From contig CM062199.1 in assembly GCA_031216445.1 (NCBI GenBank), positions 5,180,501 to 5,244,500 on the forward strand: a DNA stretch of 64,000 bases, in the 5' to 3' direction. A program made the translations under genes and the position numbers. This document shows, piece by piece, positions 47,680-59,531 of this stretch. This stretch comes from Lateolabrax maculatus (taxonomy: Eukaryota > Chordata > Actinopteri > Acropomatiformes > Lateolabracidae). Within the stretch, counting starts at the first letter, position 1. Each line of letters starts with the position of its first letter. The notes beneath the pieces were generated by a model that saw only the letters and a program-made list of their open reading frames with translations, made no database searches and had not been told where the DNA came from.

Positions 47680-47835
47680 TATCCGCGGGGCCTTGGGACT
47701 GTTACTGCAGTCTTCCACTGTCCTCCTCCTCCTCCTCTTCCTCCTCGTTGCTAGCCTCAGTCCTGCTCTCGTGCTCTCATTTGCCGAGCGGCGGCGACAG
47801 GCAGCGTCACGATTGGTCAGCAGCAGTAGTGGATG
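47680..47835 (-). promoter_or_regulatory. CpG-rich, CCAAT-containing possible promoter
   Basis: By eye there are about 11 CpG in 155 bp, including a cluster at 47780-47812. The minus strand has a CCAAT word (from ATTGG at about 47813-47817) next to TGACG. A (CCT)n run at 47717-47745 is GAGGAGG on the sense strand. These are typical 5'-region features, but no transcript evidence exists here. Confidence 0.3.
47717..47745. repeat. (TCC)n trinucleotide repeat
   Basis: Imperfect run of TCC units with a single CTT interruption. Confidence 0.85.
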
Positions 47836-47840
47836 CAACG

Positions 47841-50800
47841 TAATGCCACTGTTCTGTGGCTTGTGGTGGTGCAGAAATCAGAGGTGTGTTCTGAGTATTG
47901 GCAGTTTGTCAGCAGTGTGTGGAATATCATGTTGGATCATTATGGCTGGAAAGAGCAGGAGGGGCAGGCGAGACAGCAGAGATGAAAATGAGAGTTTTAA
48001 TTATCACAGTTACTGGCTTCCCACATTGCATCTAATCTGTTAGGAAGAATAACACGCAGCGAAATCTCTCAGCAACAAAAGTGCATTTCTGGAAAATGTA
48101 ACAGAGTTTCCCACAACCACCAGCTGCTACAATTAATGTAAAACCTGAGAATACTAGTTGGTACCTTACTGTAGAGATAACTTACTTAACTGTAGTGAAA
48201 GAATGAAGCCTTACAGAAGATTTATCAATTTCATGTCTGTGCGTTAAGTGCGAAGCCTCGCTTACAGTAACATAACGACTGGAGGCAGGAGGGAAAACAT
48301 TTAGCCTTGCAAATAAAATCTATCACTACCTCTAATATATTCTCATTTGCACAATTTAATAATTTTAGTATTTAGAACATATGGTTGAAGAACTTTTTGT
48401 GCTATATCTGCCGTTACTAATGTGTCTATTTAGTTGTTATTAGAGAAGCTTTGAGCGCAGTGTGGGCAGGGGGTTGTGATTCATGGTGATCTTGTGTGAT
48501 GGATGCTCCATTTTGGAAAACACAAAATCAATAAGAAAAGTTAACAAAAAACATTCTCTTATCCCTTTCTCCTCTGAGTGTGTCTTACAGACAGATAAAC
48601 AAGACTGCCATCTGACCCAGAGCAGAGGCGGGTGTGAAACCATGCTCATTTGTTGAAGCACAAACCTTTGATTGGCTGCCCACTCTAATTAGCACATAAA
48701 GCCCCTGTGCCAGACCCCATCCATCTCATTTGCACCGTGTCCTTGAAACGGCTAAGAGCACCCCCACGGTCTCTGTGTGGACAGACTCCGGCTCTACACG
48801 TGAGGGACGCTACATGTCAACACTGGCAAAACGGCCTTGGACTGGCTAAGCCTTTGTTTTCCCAGGGAGAGCACAAGGACGCCCACCTCTCTGGTGCTGG
48901 CATCACATGCTGCTCAAATATTAACTGAACTTTTACCCAGTTTTCGGCTGAACTGAAGTTCTTGGAATCAGTTTTCAGCTTAATGTGACCTACAGCAAGC
49001 ACAGGAGATACTTGGAAGACAGATTTGTCTGTGGCTGAATTTCAAGACAAGTTTGGGCTTCTCTAGTAGTAGTTTGAGCAAAATTATAAATATTTTTGTC
49101 TACTGTTGCCACAAGAAATGTCTGGTGATATTCTATGTTTTTCTTATTGTCAACATATCCTGTGAAAAGTTCCAAACCAACAATAAATTCATCCTAACAA
49201 GTAGTACCTGTGTATCCAAATCTTGATCTTATTCCTCTGTGCCATGGACCTACATTGTTTCTGTCCCCGACAAATACAACCAGTATGTGAAGTCTCCATA
49301 CTAAACTTTCCACTGTCATAACTTTCATGCACTGTGTCCACAGATTTGTCAGCCAGTGCTCTCACTTGCACATCTGCTCATCGCAGGATAGAAAGCAATG
49401 ACTGGCTGGAGGCACCAACATCTGTCACCACCGGTGTCACTGGCACTAGTTGATGAGGTCACACAAATCCTGGATGTTGTAAAGGAGCCATATCTTTAAT
49501 GGGTCAACTATATATGATGTGCATACATGGGATGAGTGTTAATGTTCTTTGATATGAGGCTTCTCTGCTGCAGCTGCACTTGGGCCTGTTTTGCTGCAGT
49601 CACCTGCAGTGACCCGGTACAACATCTCCACCTTCATCCGTCTCACTTTCTTGAATTAACTCCTTCTCTCTCTCCTCTTTTCCCACTTTCTTCTCATCAG
49701 TCTCTATCCTCCCACAACATACATCTCCCTCCCTCCCTCCCTCCCGCCTGCTCTCCCCCCTCCCCCATATAGTCAGTTGGCAGGCTGGCTGGCTCAAGCT
49801 GGTCAACCTGATGCCCTTCTGCAGCAGGCACCATTGGCAGCACTTGGCACATTCTGTGGCTCTTTGAAATTCACTGAGCACAGACATTAGCTTATTCAAG
49901 TGTGATACAATTAAACTGATGTAAAAGCTGAATTGCAGAGGAAGTGGGAGTTGTCTTGTTTAATAAATCCAACATGGTAATTTGCAGGACGTTGTGTGTT
50001 CCCACAGTCAAACACAAACACACTTCACACACATCATGAGGGAGACTATGATTTGTTTATATAAAAACTGGAAAAGTCTATTGAAACATCAGTGGCTTTG
50101 GCAGGTACCTAACCTTTAGATAAGAAGAGATGCGGGGATGACATAAGGAGTGTCAGAGGCCAGATGTCACAGAACATGAACAAGACAAGGGTGTTAGCCG
50201 GACTGGTAAGAGAAGGAATAGCTCCTAAATGGATAGTGACAGTTGCGATGGACATGGCGAATGAAGACGGAGCCTCCAGGGGGTCTCTGGGCAGCTGTCA
50301 ATCACATCAAACTGACTTGCACCAAATCAGTACAGAAAAGCAGAAGTCAACTCCTCTGACTTAGGATCTAAGTGCATGTGATGCTTTCAAATAAAATGAA
50401 ATAGGTTGTTAATGGAAAACCGGCAGTCTTTTTTTCATCCAAAGGATCAATCCCTTTCAAGCTCTGTGTCCGCCTCCTAATTTGCCTGCTATAACCCAAA
50501 CAAGCAGACATGAAGTTAAACTGCTGTCCTATGTGAATTCCTTTTACTTTTAGTTCCCATTAAAAATACATGATCCCGATGGAATTGCATCTTGTTTTAT
50601 CTACCATAAAACTGCACTAAGCAACTTTAGAAAGCCTGAAGTAAAAGTGAGAAACATTACAATTATATTTAATGCTTGAAAGACTTTATCACTCATATTG
50701 TGAGTAGTGTAGTAGCACAGCAGCACTCACTTCTGACCTAAATTTTGTTTTGAAAATGGTGAAAAATGCCTTATTGCAGCTGCAGTGCCACAGCAGTCAC

Positions 50801-53290
50801 CACTCACTCATTCTGAGCTCAAACATGACTACAACCATCAAGCAAACAACACCCAACTACTGACCTGGGAACAAATGACAGGAAATGTGGTTTAAATGTG
50901 GGCGGAATCAATGAAACAGTAAATCTGAATTGAAAAGTCAGTCAATGCATCCTGAAGTTGGAGCTTACTCTAACTTTGATGGATGGTGCTCCTGTACGCG
51001 CTCTTGTTCCAATCTACACCACAACAATGGATGTATAACTGGCTATAACATGGCTGAAAAGACACCATTAATGACCCTGTTAAACCTAAAAGATGTAAAC
51101 GGAAAATGGACAGAATTTATCCCAAGAGTGATGTAAAGGTGTTTTACAATGAGTCACATTCACACATGAGCGCACACACGCACACATTAATGTGACACTG
51201 ATAGTGGTGGACTGTTGCTGTATGTGGTGTCGGCCACGTGACTGAAAAATTCAAACAAATTCCAACTAACAAGTAATTTGTAAGTCATTTTTTGAACGCA
51301 ACCCATGTAACATAAATGTTTACATGTTTACATGTTTCTGATGCCTCTGCTGCCTCATGCGGGTGGCAAACTTGCGATGAGTACTCAGATTTTGTGCTGT
51401 TCTAGAGTAAGGCAGCAGAATATTTGTTATTTTATTTTTTCCAGTTCAAGCAAAAGTTCGAAATTCAGATTGTTCAAATGTGGGTTATGTGGAAATGTGT
51501 ATCAAATTAACCTGATATTTTGAAAGGAGTGCATAGGGTGAAGAAAAACTGCTGACTCCTCATGAAGTGACGTCACATCTGACCAAATGAGCCTACAGGT
51601 CATCATGTGACTTACAGTATGGGAGAGTCGACTGATCTCGCCCACCGGGCAGCACTTAGCGAACCGCCTGTCTCGCTGCTACAGCAGCCAACTCACACCA
51701 CGCAGGCAGCTACACTTGATATTCCCAGCACAGCTCAGCTCAAATGGGACATCTGTTAGCTCCCTGAAGCTCGGCTTCCTTATACCCACCTCCCTCACAA
51801 TAAGGCATCGCCACAGGAATATGGATGAACTGCCCAGCTGCTTTGGTATTAATTGTCAGTTTAAGATGATATTTTGGTGCACTCTTTAACGGCCTGTAGG
51901 TGAATAAGGTCGTTCAGTTGTTGCGTTCAAGCCTATGTTGTTTTTAAGAGCAGGCAGGCCACCCTCTTTGTGAATTTTAGACTTATTCAGGAAAACAGAC
52001 AGGTATGTAGATACAGAGGGATTAGAGGACAACAAGCGTCAGAGCTGGAAATCGATCCATCACCTGTGTGGAGTGATTCTTTGGATGTGAGCGTCTGCTG
52101 CCCTAAGGCCACAACAGACTGTACATCTAGTGCTTCAGAAGGTGTGGAGTAGATGCTGCTGACAGGTTTATCCAGTTCAACACCCTCTAATCTACTCCTC
52201 TGCTTCTGTGAAATCTTAAAATTGCTCCTCCTATGCCAGTTGCCATGCTGCGTCTCCTCACACTGCTGACACCCGGCTCAATAGAAGTTTTCAATTGAAC
52301 GGTGAACTCCAGCTGAAGATGTCAGTCCATCAAAAGAACAATTGTCACCGTGGTGGACTGGGTTCTTGAGAAGAGGGATAAACCATTCACATGCAAACAT
52401 TACTATTTTTCAAAGACTTGTGATTGCTGAAAATGACATAGGTTGAGAGAGCGAGGCGTTCTTCTTTCGGTCATTCACTCAAACACTCTTCTTTTAACAT
52501 CTTTTTTTCTCCAGAAACTGTTTTTCACATCATTTACCTGCAATCACAAACCAGTCTGAAAATATACAATTGTCAGGCCTCAATACATTTCCCTTTACAT
52601 TACAGATCTATAAAACATGTATACATGTATTGACTATTCAAGAACGAAGCAATTTCAGCAAAAATGCAACATCGAGAGTGATTACTGATACGCAATCATG
52701 TCAGTAGAATGAGTGGAGCACAGATGAATGCAGAAACAAAAAAGAAAAAATGCTCAGAACTGTTCATGCTTCAAAGAAAAAGCAAGCAACTGCACTGTAA
52801 ACACATCTAAAACTTGTGTTTATCACACCTCACTGACTACCAACAAAATTCTATTCTCCAGGTACATTAAATACAGTACAAGCCCATTCATGCTGGGCTG
52901 TACACAGAGGCTAAGCTGTTTCAGCTCCCGAGCCAACAGTCAACACTGAAACCATGTGGGTGACCTGCTACACAGATTAGTGATCCTATGTGTGCACACA
53001 CAGGCCTTTATTTCATGTATGCACTACATATCCACAGGAATGAGACTAAATATGGCAAACCGTTATTATCTGTGCTGCATTATCCTCATTAATACCCTGC
53101 CGATAAACCTAACAACAGACATAACTGCTGTGTATTTTCAGCCCCTAATGTGTCATATTGAAACAGAAAGCTCGAGCATGGATGTGTATGCATGGGTACA
53201 TTTTTATAGTAAACTTATTTAGTAATATGGTGCCTGACTTTTTAAGTATTTATTCAAACAAGGCCTGAACACTAAAAACACCCATATCAC
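47841..53290. other. Upstream intronic sequence, no gene seen
   Basis: About 5.4 kb with no recognisable exon. A C-rich run of CCCT units at 49722-49766 (G-rich on the OXR1 sense strand) is the only strong compositional feature. Confidence 0.4.
49722..49766 (-). repeat. (CCCT)n, G-quadruplex-capable on the minus strand
   Basis: Successive CCCT units are followed by CCCCCC and CCCCC runs. The complementary strand has many closely spaced G-runs. Confidence 0.75.
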
Positions 53291-53312
53291 TCCATTGTCC
53301 ATTGTCCATTGT
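53291..53312. repeat. Tandem 7-mer (TCCATTG)3
   Basis: Three consecutive copies of TCCATTG. Confidence 0.85.
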
Positions 53313-53379
53313 CACAGAACTGTAGATGTTTTCCATTATTCTGGACATTTTAGGACTTCTTGCCCAAGTTGAGGGAAAA

Positions 53380-53500
53380 GTTCAACATGTTTGGAATATG
53401 CACTTATTTGCTTTCTTGCCGAGAGTTAAATGAGAACACTGATACTTCTCTCATTTCTGTATGGTAAACATGAAGCCACAGCCAGCAGCTGGCAAATGTG
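53380..53500 (+). mobile_element. Fragment of a teleost MITE-like repeat
   Basis: 'gttcaacatgtttggaatat', 'ttatttgctttcttgccgag', 'agttaaatgagaacactgat' and 'ggtaaacatgaagccacagc' match the reverse complement of the right half of the element at 61470-61850. This is one end of a common fish element. Confidence 0.65.
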
Positions 53501-54224
53501 TTGAAACACAAACATCTTAAAATATTAAAATGGCAAACACACAGAAAATAACAGAAAAGGAAGGTCTTTTTTGCATACTGTAAGACATTCCTTTTCATTT
53601 TTTAATTTTTATTAAACATCACATACTACTATAGTCTAAAAAAAAAACAACCAAGGAGGTGAATCAGTGCCTTTATGACACACTCTCAACACAACTTGTA
53701 AATCATAAGCTTCTCAAAGTAGTCGCTGTTCTACAGGTGTTTCTGTTATTTTGTCCACCCACTGCAGGATTTGCATTTAGGGTAAGAGTATTAGGGTAAG
53801 GATTAGGTTTATTTTGGCGTAAGGGTTAAAAAGTTAAGCATATAGTGGTGAGGGTTATGGATTATGTCATCAGCACTCATCACAACCAAAGCATCGGGAT
53901 GTTTACATCCAAGTGTATTTGTGTGCGTCTGTATGTAACAGTGGCCCTCTGGCTGGTGAGCCACACTTTCACAGCCTATTGCTCTGCACAAGTCGTCAAA
54001 AGGCACGGTGACGCACAACTTTGAGTCCCCATGAATTAAACAGTGGGTCTAGTCTTTCTCCTTCACTGGCCGCTGCTAATGGCCGCTGGTTGCAGGAGCA
54101 GCGTGCTGATGTGGTGGAAGACCGCAGCCACAGAACAGCATAATGTCTGTCACCCCCACCTCCCCAACACAAAAAACACAGTAAGCCTGTGGCCTGTCTT
54201 TGCTTTGTCCTTGTCGTGTTGACT

Positions 54225-54285
54225 CTCCCTCCCTCCCTTCCCCTCCCTCCCTCCCTCCCTTCCTTCCTTCCTTCCTCCCAACCGC
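54225..54285 (-). repeat. CCCT/CCTT tract, G-quadruplex-capable on the minus strand
   Basis: Dense (CCCT)n and (CCTT)n units. On the OXR1 sense strand this is GGGAGGGAGGGAGGGGA-type sequence immediately beside a CpG cluster. Confidence 0.8.
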
Positions 54286-54375
54286 ACGCCGCCACCGCCG
54301 AGCGAGCGCCAGTCTGCCCCAGCTGGGTTTTTAGACGTGGGGAGTCGAGCACGGCGGGATGGAGCAGCAACTTGT
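54286..54375 (-). promoter_or_regulatory. CpG cluster, possible 5' regulatory island
   Basis: By eye there are about 11 CpG in under 90 bp (ACGCCGCCACCGCCGAGCGA-type), next to a sense-strand G-rich tract. The composition suits a promoter or 5' UTR, but no ATG with a phase-matched donor was found. Confidence 0.3.
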
Positions 54376-55704
54376 CTCCGTTCTCTCGCTTTCTGGCTCT
54401 CTCTCACTGTCTCTCTCTACCTCCACCCCCCGAGAGCATCTTCTGCACCACTGCTCTGCCACCATTAATTCATCAGTGCAAATCTCCTGCAAACGTCCTA
54501 AACAAACAAGTGGGCTGACTTCTGCTCCTCAACACACACATGTGCAGGTCACCCAAGTACAGACCTCCTCAGAAACAGCACACGCGCTCGCCGAGTCGCC
54601 ATCCAACACACTGAACGACGCTGTATTGATATCTACTCCGTGATCTAGATGGAAACAGACAGGCACAGCCTCTCTTTGTGTTTGACCTAATAGCTGCTGA
54701 CATAAGTACTTGTTTTTCTAATTTAGTGCCCTCCAAAAACGGAAGTGCAGATGTGAACCTGTTTAATGATAAGTTGCTAATGAGTTTATCCACCCTGTGA
54801 TTCACATCTGTTTTGTTTACCTCACTCCACGGAGAAGCCCCTCAGGGAACGTGCACACTAACACCAGTGCTATCAGCTCCATCTAAAAGAACTGGGTAAA
54901 CAATCCCATGCTCTTGTGTACTGTGCTAATTTACAGTAGTAGATAACAATGTGGGAAGCTCCCACTGTTTGCTTTGCATATTTCAAAAAGAAAAAAGAAG
55001 CTCCTACAAAAGCAAGAAGAAAGAGCAGAATATAAATATATAAGTTGAAACAACAATCCTCAAAAAAAGAGAAGACTAATGAAATTCACTGATAAAATGA
55101 TGAAGTTGGGTTTAAAACTAAAAAACAATACCAGTCCACTCCTGGACTTTGTACAGTCACCGATTTGTCTCATGATTTAGTAGAAACTCAAACATAGAGG
55201 CCGGATGATGCTGGATTTATGATGTCGACACCAATATCCGCTGACAATACATTACAATACCTCATTAATACCTCATACGACATTCATTTAAAACATTTAT
55301 AAACACCCATTTTTTATTAGGATCCCTTAAATTTGGTTGTTAGAGTTGTGAACAAGAAAAAAAGGCCCTTTTTGCTGTAAAAAATGACTGTCAAAGAGAT
55401 TTTCAAATTTACTTTATTAATATTTAGTCATTAACATTAATATTTTAATGTTTAATTAACTTTTTGCAAAAATGGAGGATGTTTATGACAAAAGTTTAAC
55501 ATTTAATTCCTAAACTTTATTGTTTTCACTTACATAATCTTAACAGCTGGATATTTGTCAGAGTTTAATGTCTGTAGACACGTCTAAAGAGCTGACTACA
55601 CAGACGCAGCATGTTGTTGCTCCAGGGTTCAAAGTTAATCACAACCGACAGAGAACAATGCAGCTGCCACATGCATGACTTTCAAGGTGTGACCCCCTTT
55701 GTGT

Positions 55705-55732
<28 letters not shown>
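55705..55732. repeat. (AC)14 microsatellite
   Basis: Uninterrupted AC repeat of about 14 units. Confidence 0.95.
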
Positions 55733-55735
<3 letters not shown>

Positions 55736-56456
55736 AGAGCAACACGCAGCGACGTGCAACTCAATTCTTATTTATTCATGTCTAATAATAATCAACGTCC
55801 AGAACAGAGTTGCTACATAATTCAGCATTTTCAAGTTTAATAAAACATCCAGCCATCAACGTATTGCATGTATCCCTGAACACAAATACTGTACTTATGT
55901 GCCCAAAAATACCAACAGCATCTCTCATCCTTTCAGGTGAAGCCCTGTCTCATCAATTACTTTCCTCTTTGGGAACAGATGGTGCTGTTAGGTCAAATGG
56001 TCGAGAGATGAGGACGAGAAGTGAGGAGCGGAAACTTCACAGCTACTGCTGGCTCTGCATGTGTGTGTACTGAAGCATATGTCATGTTAAAAGGACACAT
56101 TCATCTGAACAGATTTACTGTGGTGATCCCAGGCATCCTTGAGTATTTATAATCCCTGTGGACTTTCCACATGCCGGTGTTAACATAACTTAAAGCATTA
56201 AGGACTAAACTGATCGCCATCGAGCTTCAGATGAAAATTATTAAGCCATATTATCAAGGAGTGTGGCTTACTTGTCAGTAAGTCGAATGGTTGTAGACAC
56301 TCACATGCCACATGTTCACCCTGCAGTTGGAAAATGTCCTGAATTCTGATGTTTTTTGCTTTTATAAAATAAAAAAAATAACCAGCTCGCACACTGCAGG
56401 GCTCCAATGTCAACTATATTTATTGCACCAAGGTGACGGTTTGTGCACCACTGCTC

Positions 56457-56457
<1 letters not shown>

Positions 56458-56496
<39 letters not shown>
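56458..56496. repeat. (TCA)13 trinucleotide repeat
   Basis: Uninterrupted TCA repeat. The polyhistidine frame across it is a by-product. Confidence 0.95.
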
Positions 56497-56905
56497 GGAT
56501 TTCACATCCATATGTAAACCATGTTTTTCTAATAAGCTATATATGACATAGCCCGTGGCCATACTGAAGTAAACTACAACTGAACCAAACTGTCTTGCTT
56601 TCCACGGGAATGTGTCAGAAAATATGGAGTACAATTTTAACTGACATTAGCAGATCATTGTATAATTTCAAGAGACTCATGGCCACTTGCCCTCTTCCTT
56701 GACTTGTCCTCCCCAAGCTTTCATCACAGTCTATCTGGGCCACCACGTTCCTGCTTACACTGAAATGCCAAGTCCACTTTTTTTCTGATCAAAGTGGATT
56801 AAAGGTACAGTAGTGAGGATTAGAAACATGTCCCGGAGTGCTCATTTCACTTGCTCTGCCAAGGTCCGTGTCAACCGAGGTATCTGTGCGTACGTGTGGA
56901 CACAC

Positions 56906-56930
56906 CACCAGGGCACCAGGGCACCAGGGC
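56906..56930. repeat. Tandem (CACCAGGG)3
   Basis: Three consecutive copies of an 8-bp unit. Confidence 0.85.
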
Positions 56931-58802
56931 CTGAACACACCATAAAGACTCAGACCCAATAAGGTGACAATAATAAGGATCAAATGAAGATTGACACATT
57001 GCCCCAGATAAAGTGTGGATTTAAGGTATAGGTTATCTGGGAACTTGAGTTGCTCTTTTCTTTTATTTATGTTTATTTAAAGTAGTGGTGGTGAGGGGTC
57101 CAGCATGCTTCAAATAGTGATGACAAATGAGTATTATAACAACACTTCAGTCAATCAGGGTTGGACCTCCTCCTGTCCAGAAGGAGGTGGATGTGCACCT
57201 GAAGCTGCTTGGTAACTAACAAAAAAAACTGAAGAAGAACTTGTGCACGTTAGCAGTTTAGTTACAACAAGTGTTTGGTTATGAATAGTTTTCACCTAAC
57301 ACAAACACATGAATTAATTATGTTAATGAATGAGTGAAAAAAGTTTTAGTGTCTTCACGGACTCTAACTCACGACGTTCTCTCACCCACACGGATGATTC
57401 AGGGGTTGAACTGATCAGGGATCAGATAAACGCTATAACAGCTCAGTGCCCCTTTTATTTAATTGAATGTGTATAAATCGCTTTAATGAGACAGAACTGT
57501 AGCTAATTTCAGTGTAACTTTTGCTGCCGGACAGAGGAAACATCATGGACGCATTCAAAAATTCTGACCGTGAGGAAGAGCCAGATGCATTTACACCTCT
57601 TCAACATCTGGCAGGAATATGTCTCAACACACCTCTGGAGGTCTTGTACGCTTCTTAGGTGCATTTCTGAAGTGGCCATGTGTAAATGGGCTCAAAGATA
57701 GTCCTAGATTATTTTGTTAGATGTCATTTTGTTGAAATAATTTCTGATCCCTAAACAAGACAATAAGTACCCAGTACAAAATCCACGAAATTCCTCCCTT
57801 TCTTTCTGATTACTGTGAAAAAGTTAATGACCAGATACGCGGCTACTGGTATAAAGCACTCCCATCAAAAAATAATGCTTAAACAATCATCTGCTTATCA
57901 GTTTTATTCCAATATGTCCACTACTGCTCTCTGTTTGCCAGAGAGGCAACACTGACGCTTTACGATTATTTAGCCAGACGGTCCTCATTTTCATTCAGCG
58001 GCTGAGTCCTGATCATACAATAGCAGAGAGATGATCTTGCAAATGGATGATGAGTCTGTGAGAAGCTGGTGAGTAAACTGACGCACAGCTCGCTCCACTT
58101 GAGAAGGCTCGTCAGTGCAGCCTAATGACGACTGTACCATCTGGTGTCAAGAATCAAAAGGGTATTTTCAATTGGCCTATTAAGACGCTATAGCCACTGC
58201 TGAAAAATTACCTGTTCCTTGATGAATGCTTTCAAACCCCATGTCTGACAAACCAATTGTTTCCTCCACAATCCCACTAAGCCTTTCAAATCTCTCCATT
58301 CAGCTCTCCTGGGAGGAAATGCGAGTGTTGTCGACTATGTCTTTTCATTTAAAAATAAAACCTTTTTTTTCCCCAATCCCCTAACAGAATCGATTGATAG
58401 CTGTTCCCAAACCGCTATCAGAAAGGGTTTGAACCTTGTTTGAAGACAGAAATCTTGGAAAATCAAGTATTCACCATAGTACTCACGGAATTTGCAATTA
58501 AACTGTTCAAAGCTAAAGCTTTGGGAAAAGCTCTTCCCAAAAAAAAAGGCCTCACCATTAGTTCTCCTTTGATTTACTTGCTTAAGAGCCCAATACAACA
58601 AATACGCCTCTCCACTATGTCACTTCCACAGTGGTCTCCATTAGCACAGCAAAATTTGTGATTATTCTTGTAGCTTTCTCTCATTATGGTTTCTCTTCCT
58701 TCAAAACAAACCTCAATTTAAACTAAAGCTCCATTTTAGGCACCATTAGGGAAAGAAATTGCTCTTGGGTAAAAAGGAGAAGTGAAAAGAGTTTGTACAT
58801 AC

Positions 58803-58828
58803 CCTGCAGGTTTCAGAACGGGTTCCAT
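58803..58828 (-). CDS. Candidate OXR1 first coding exon B (low confidence)
   Basis: The minus strand reads ATG at 58828, MEPVLKPA plus GG, then donor GCAGG|GTATGT. Joined to the A of exon 2 this gives MEPVLKPAG-LKKKSQSVDI. One mammalian OXR1 isoform, from memory, has a nine-residue start ending in Pro-Gly before LKKK (MTKDKNSPG), so length, phase and the final Gly agree. The ATG context is weak (T at -3, G at +4), and no CpG island lies immediately upstream. Given the many ATG/donor pairs in 25 kb, chance is a real possibility. Confidence 0.25.
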
Positions 58829-59489
58829 TGACTCTTGTGCAGAGGAGATAATGGAATCGATCCCTAAAACTGCTTAACTTAAGCGTAGGAAAAGGCCTGT
58901 CATGTGACCTTGTCCTCATTAGGAGAGTGGGGCACGGTGCTAATTTATTTACCCAATATAACCCAGACAAGCGGGGACACATAGACAGAACGGGAAGGAG
59001 GAGGAGGGGGAGGTTTGAGCTGCCCAAGCCGATTTCAGCCTGTTACTGTTGCCTGAGCCAAGACGAGAGGGGTGGGAAGAAGAGGAGGAGGAGGAGGAGT
59101 TAGTGTGTATGCGGGGAGGTACAGTAGATGGGATGACGGAGGATGAGATTGAGATGGACAGGACGGAGAGGAAAAGGATGGGGAAGCTGTCAAAGCAAGC
59201 AAGACAGAGACAGCAGGCTGGTATTGCAAAACTAGCAAAAAAAGGAAGAGGAAAAAGAGGAAGAGGATCCAGACTTGGTGGGGATGAGGGGTGTGTTTTG
59301 CCTGGTCCTCGCTGTGCAATCCCGGGTGGCCGGGCTCCAAGGCCGTGTCCCTTGGGTCTGTTCCAGGTGGTAAAAGCATAAGGGCTCCTGGTGGCGGAGA
59401 TGTGCCACACTCAGCCATCTGGTGATGAGTCACTCTGTCTCTGCTCTTGTTTGCTCTGACTGGGCACGAGATTGCAGGCTATCAATGTG

Positions 59490-59492
<3 letters not shown>

Positions 59493-59530
<38 letters not shown>
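59493..59530. repeat. (GT)19 microsatellite
   Basis: Uninterrupted GT repeat of about 19 units. Confidence 0.95.

Positions 59531-59531
<1 letters not shown>

Larger units (their letters stand above)
54376..58795. other. Upstream intronic sequence, no gene seen
   Basis: Mixed and A/T-rich, with microsatellites at 55705 and 56458 and a short tandem repeat at 56906. No exon was recognised. Confidence 0.4.

Noticed and set aside
47471..48043. Plus-strand open frame of 190 codons
   Set aside because: It begins at a TTG and runs through a TCC repeat giving leucine/serine runs. It has no domain and no splice context.
56312..56551. Frame with a polyhistidine run
   Set aside because: Produced by the (TCA)13 microsatellite.
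59049..59381. Plus-strand frame rich in Glu/Lys/Arg that looks protein-like
   Set aside because: The composition simply reflects a GAG/AAG-rich tract. It lacks an upstream ATG in good context and any recognisable domain, and no splice sites frame it convincingly.
58949..59433. Overlapping minus-strand frames of 153 and 132 codons
   Set aside because: They are Ser/Pro/Leu-rich products of a GA-rich/CT-rich tract, and the start codons are not ATG-supported. No family resemblance.
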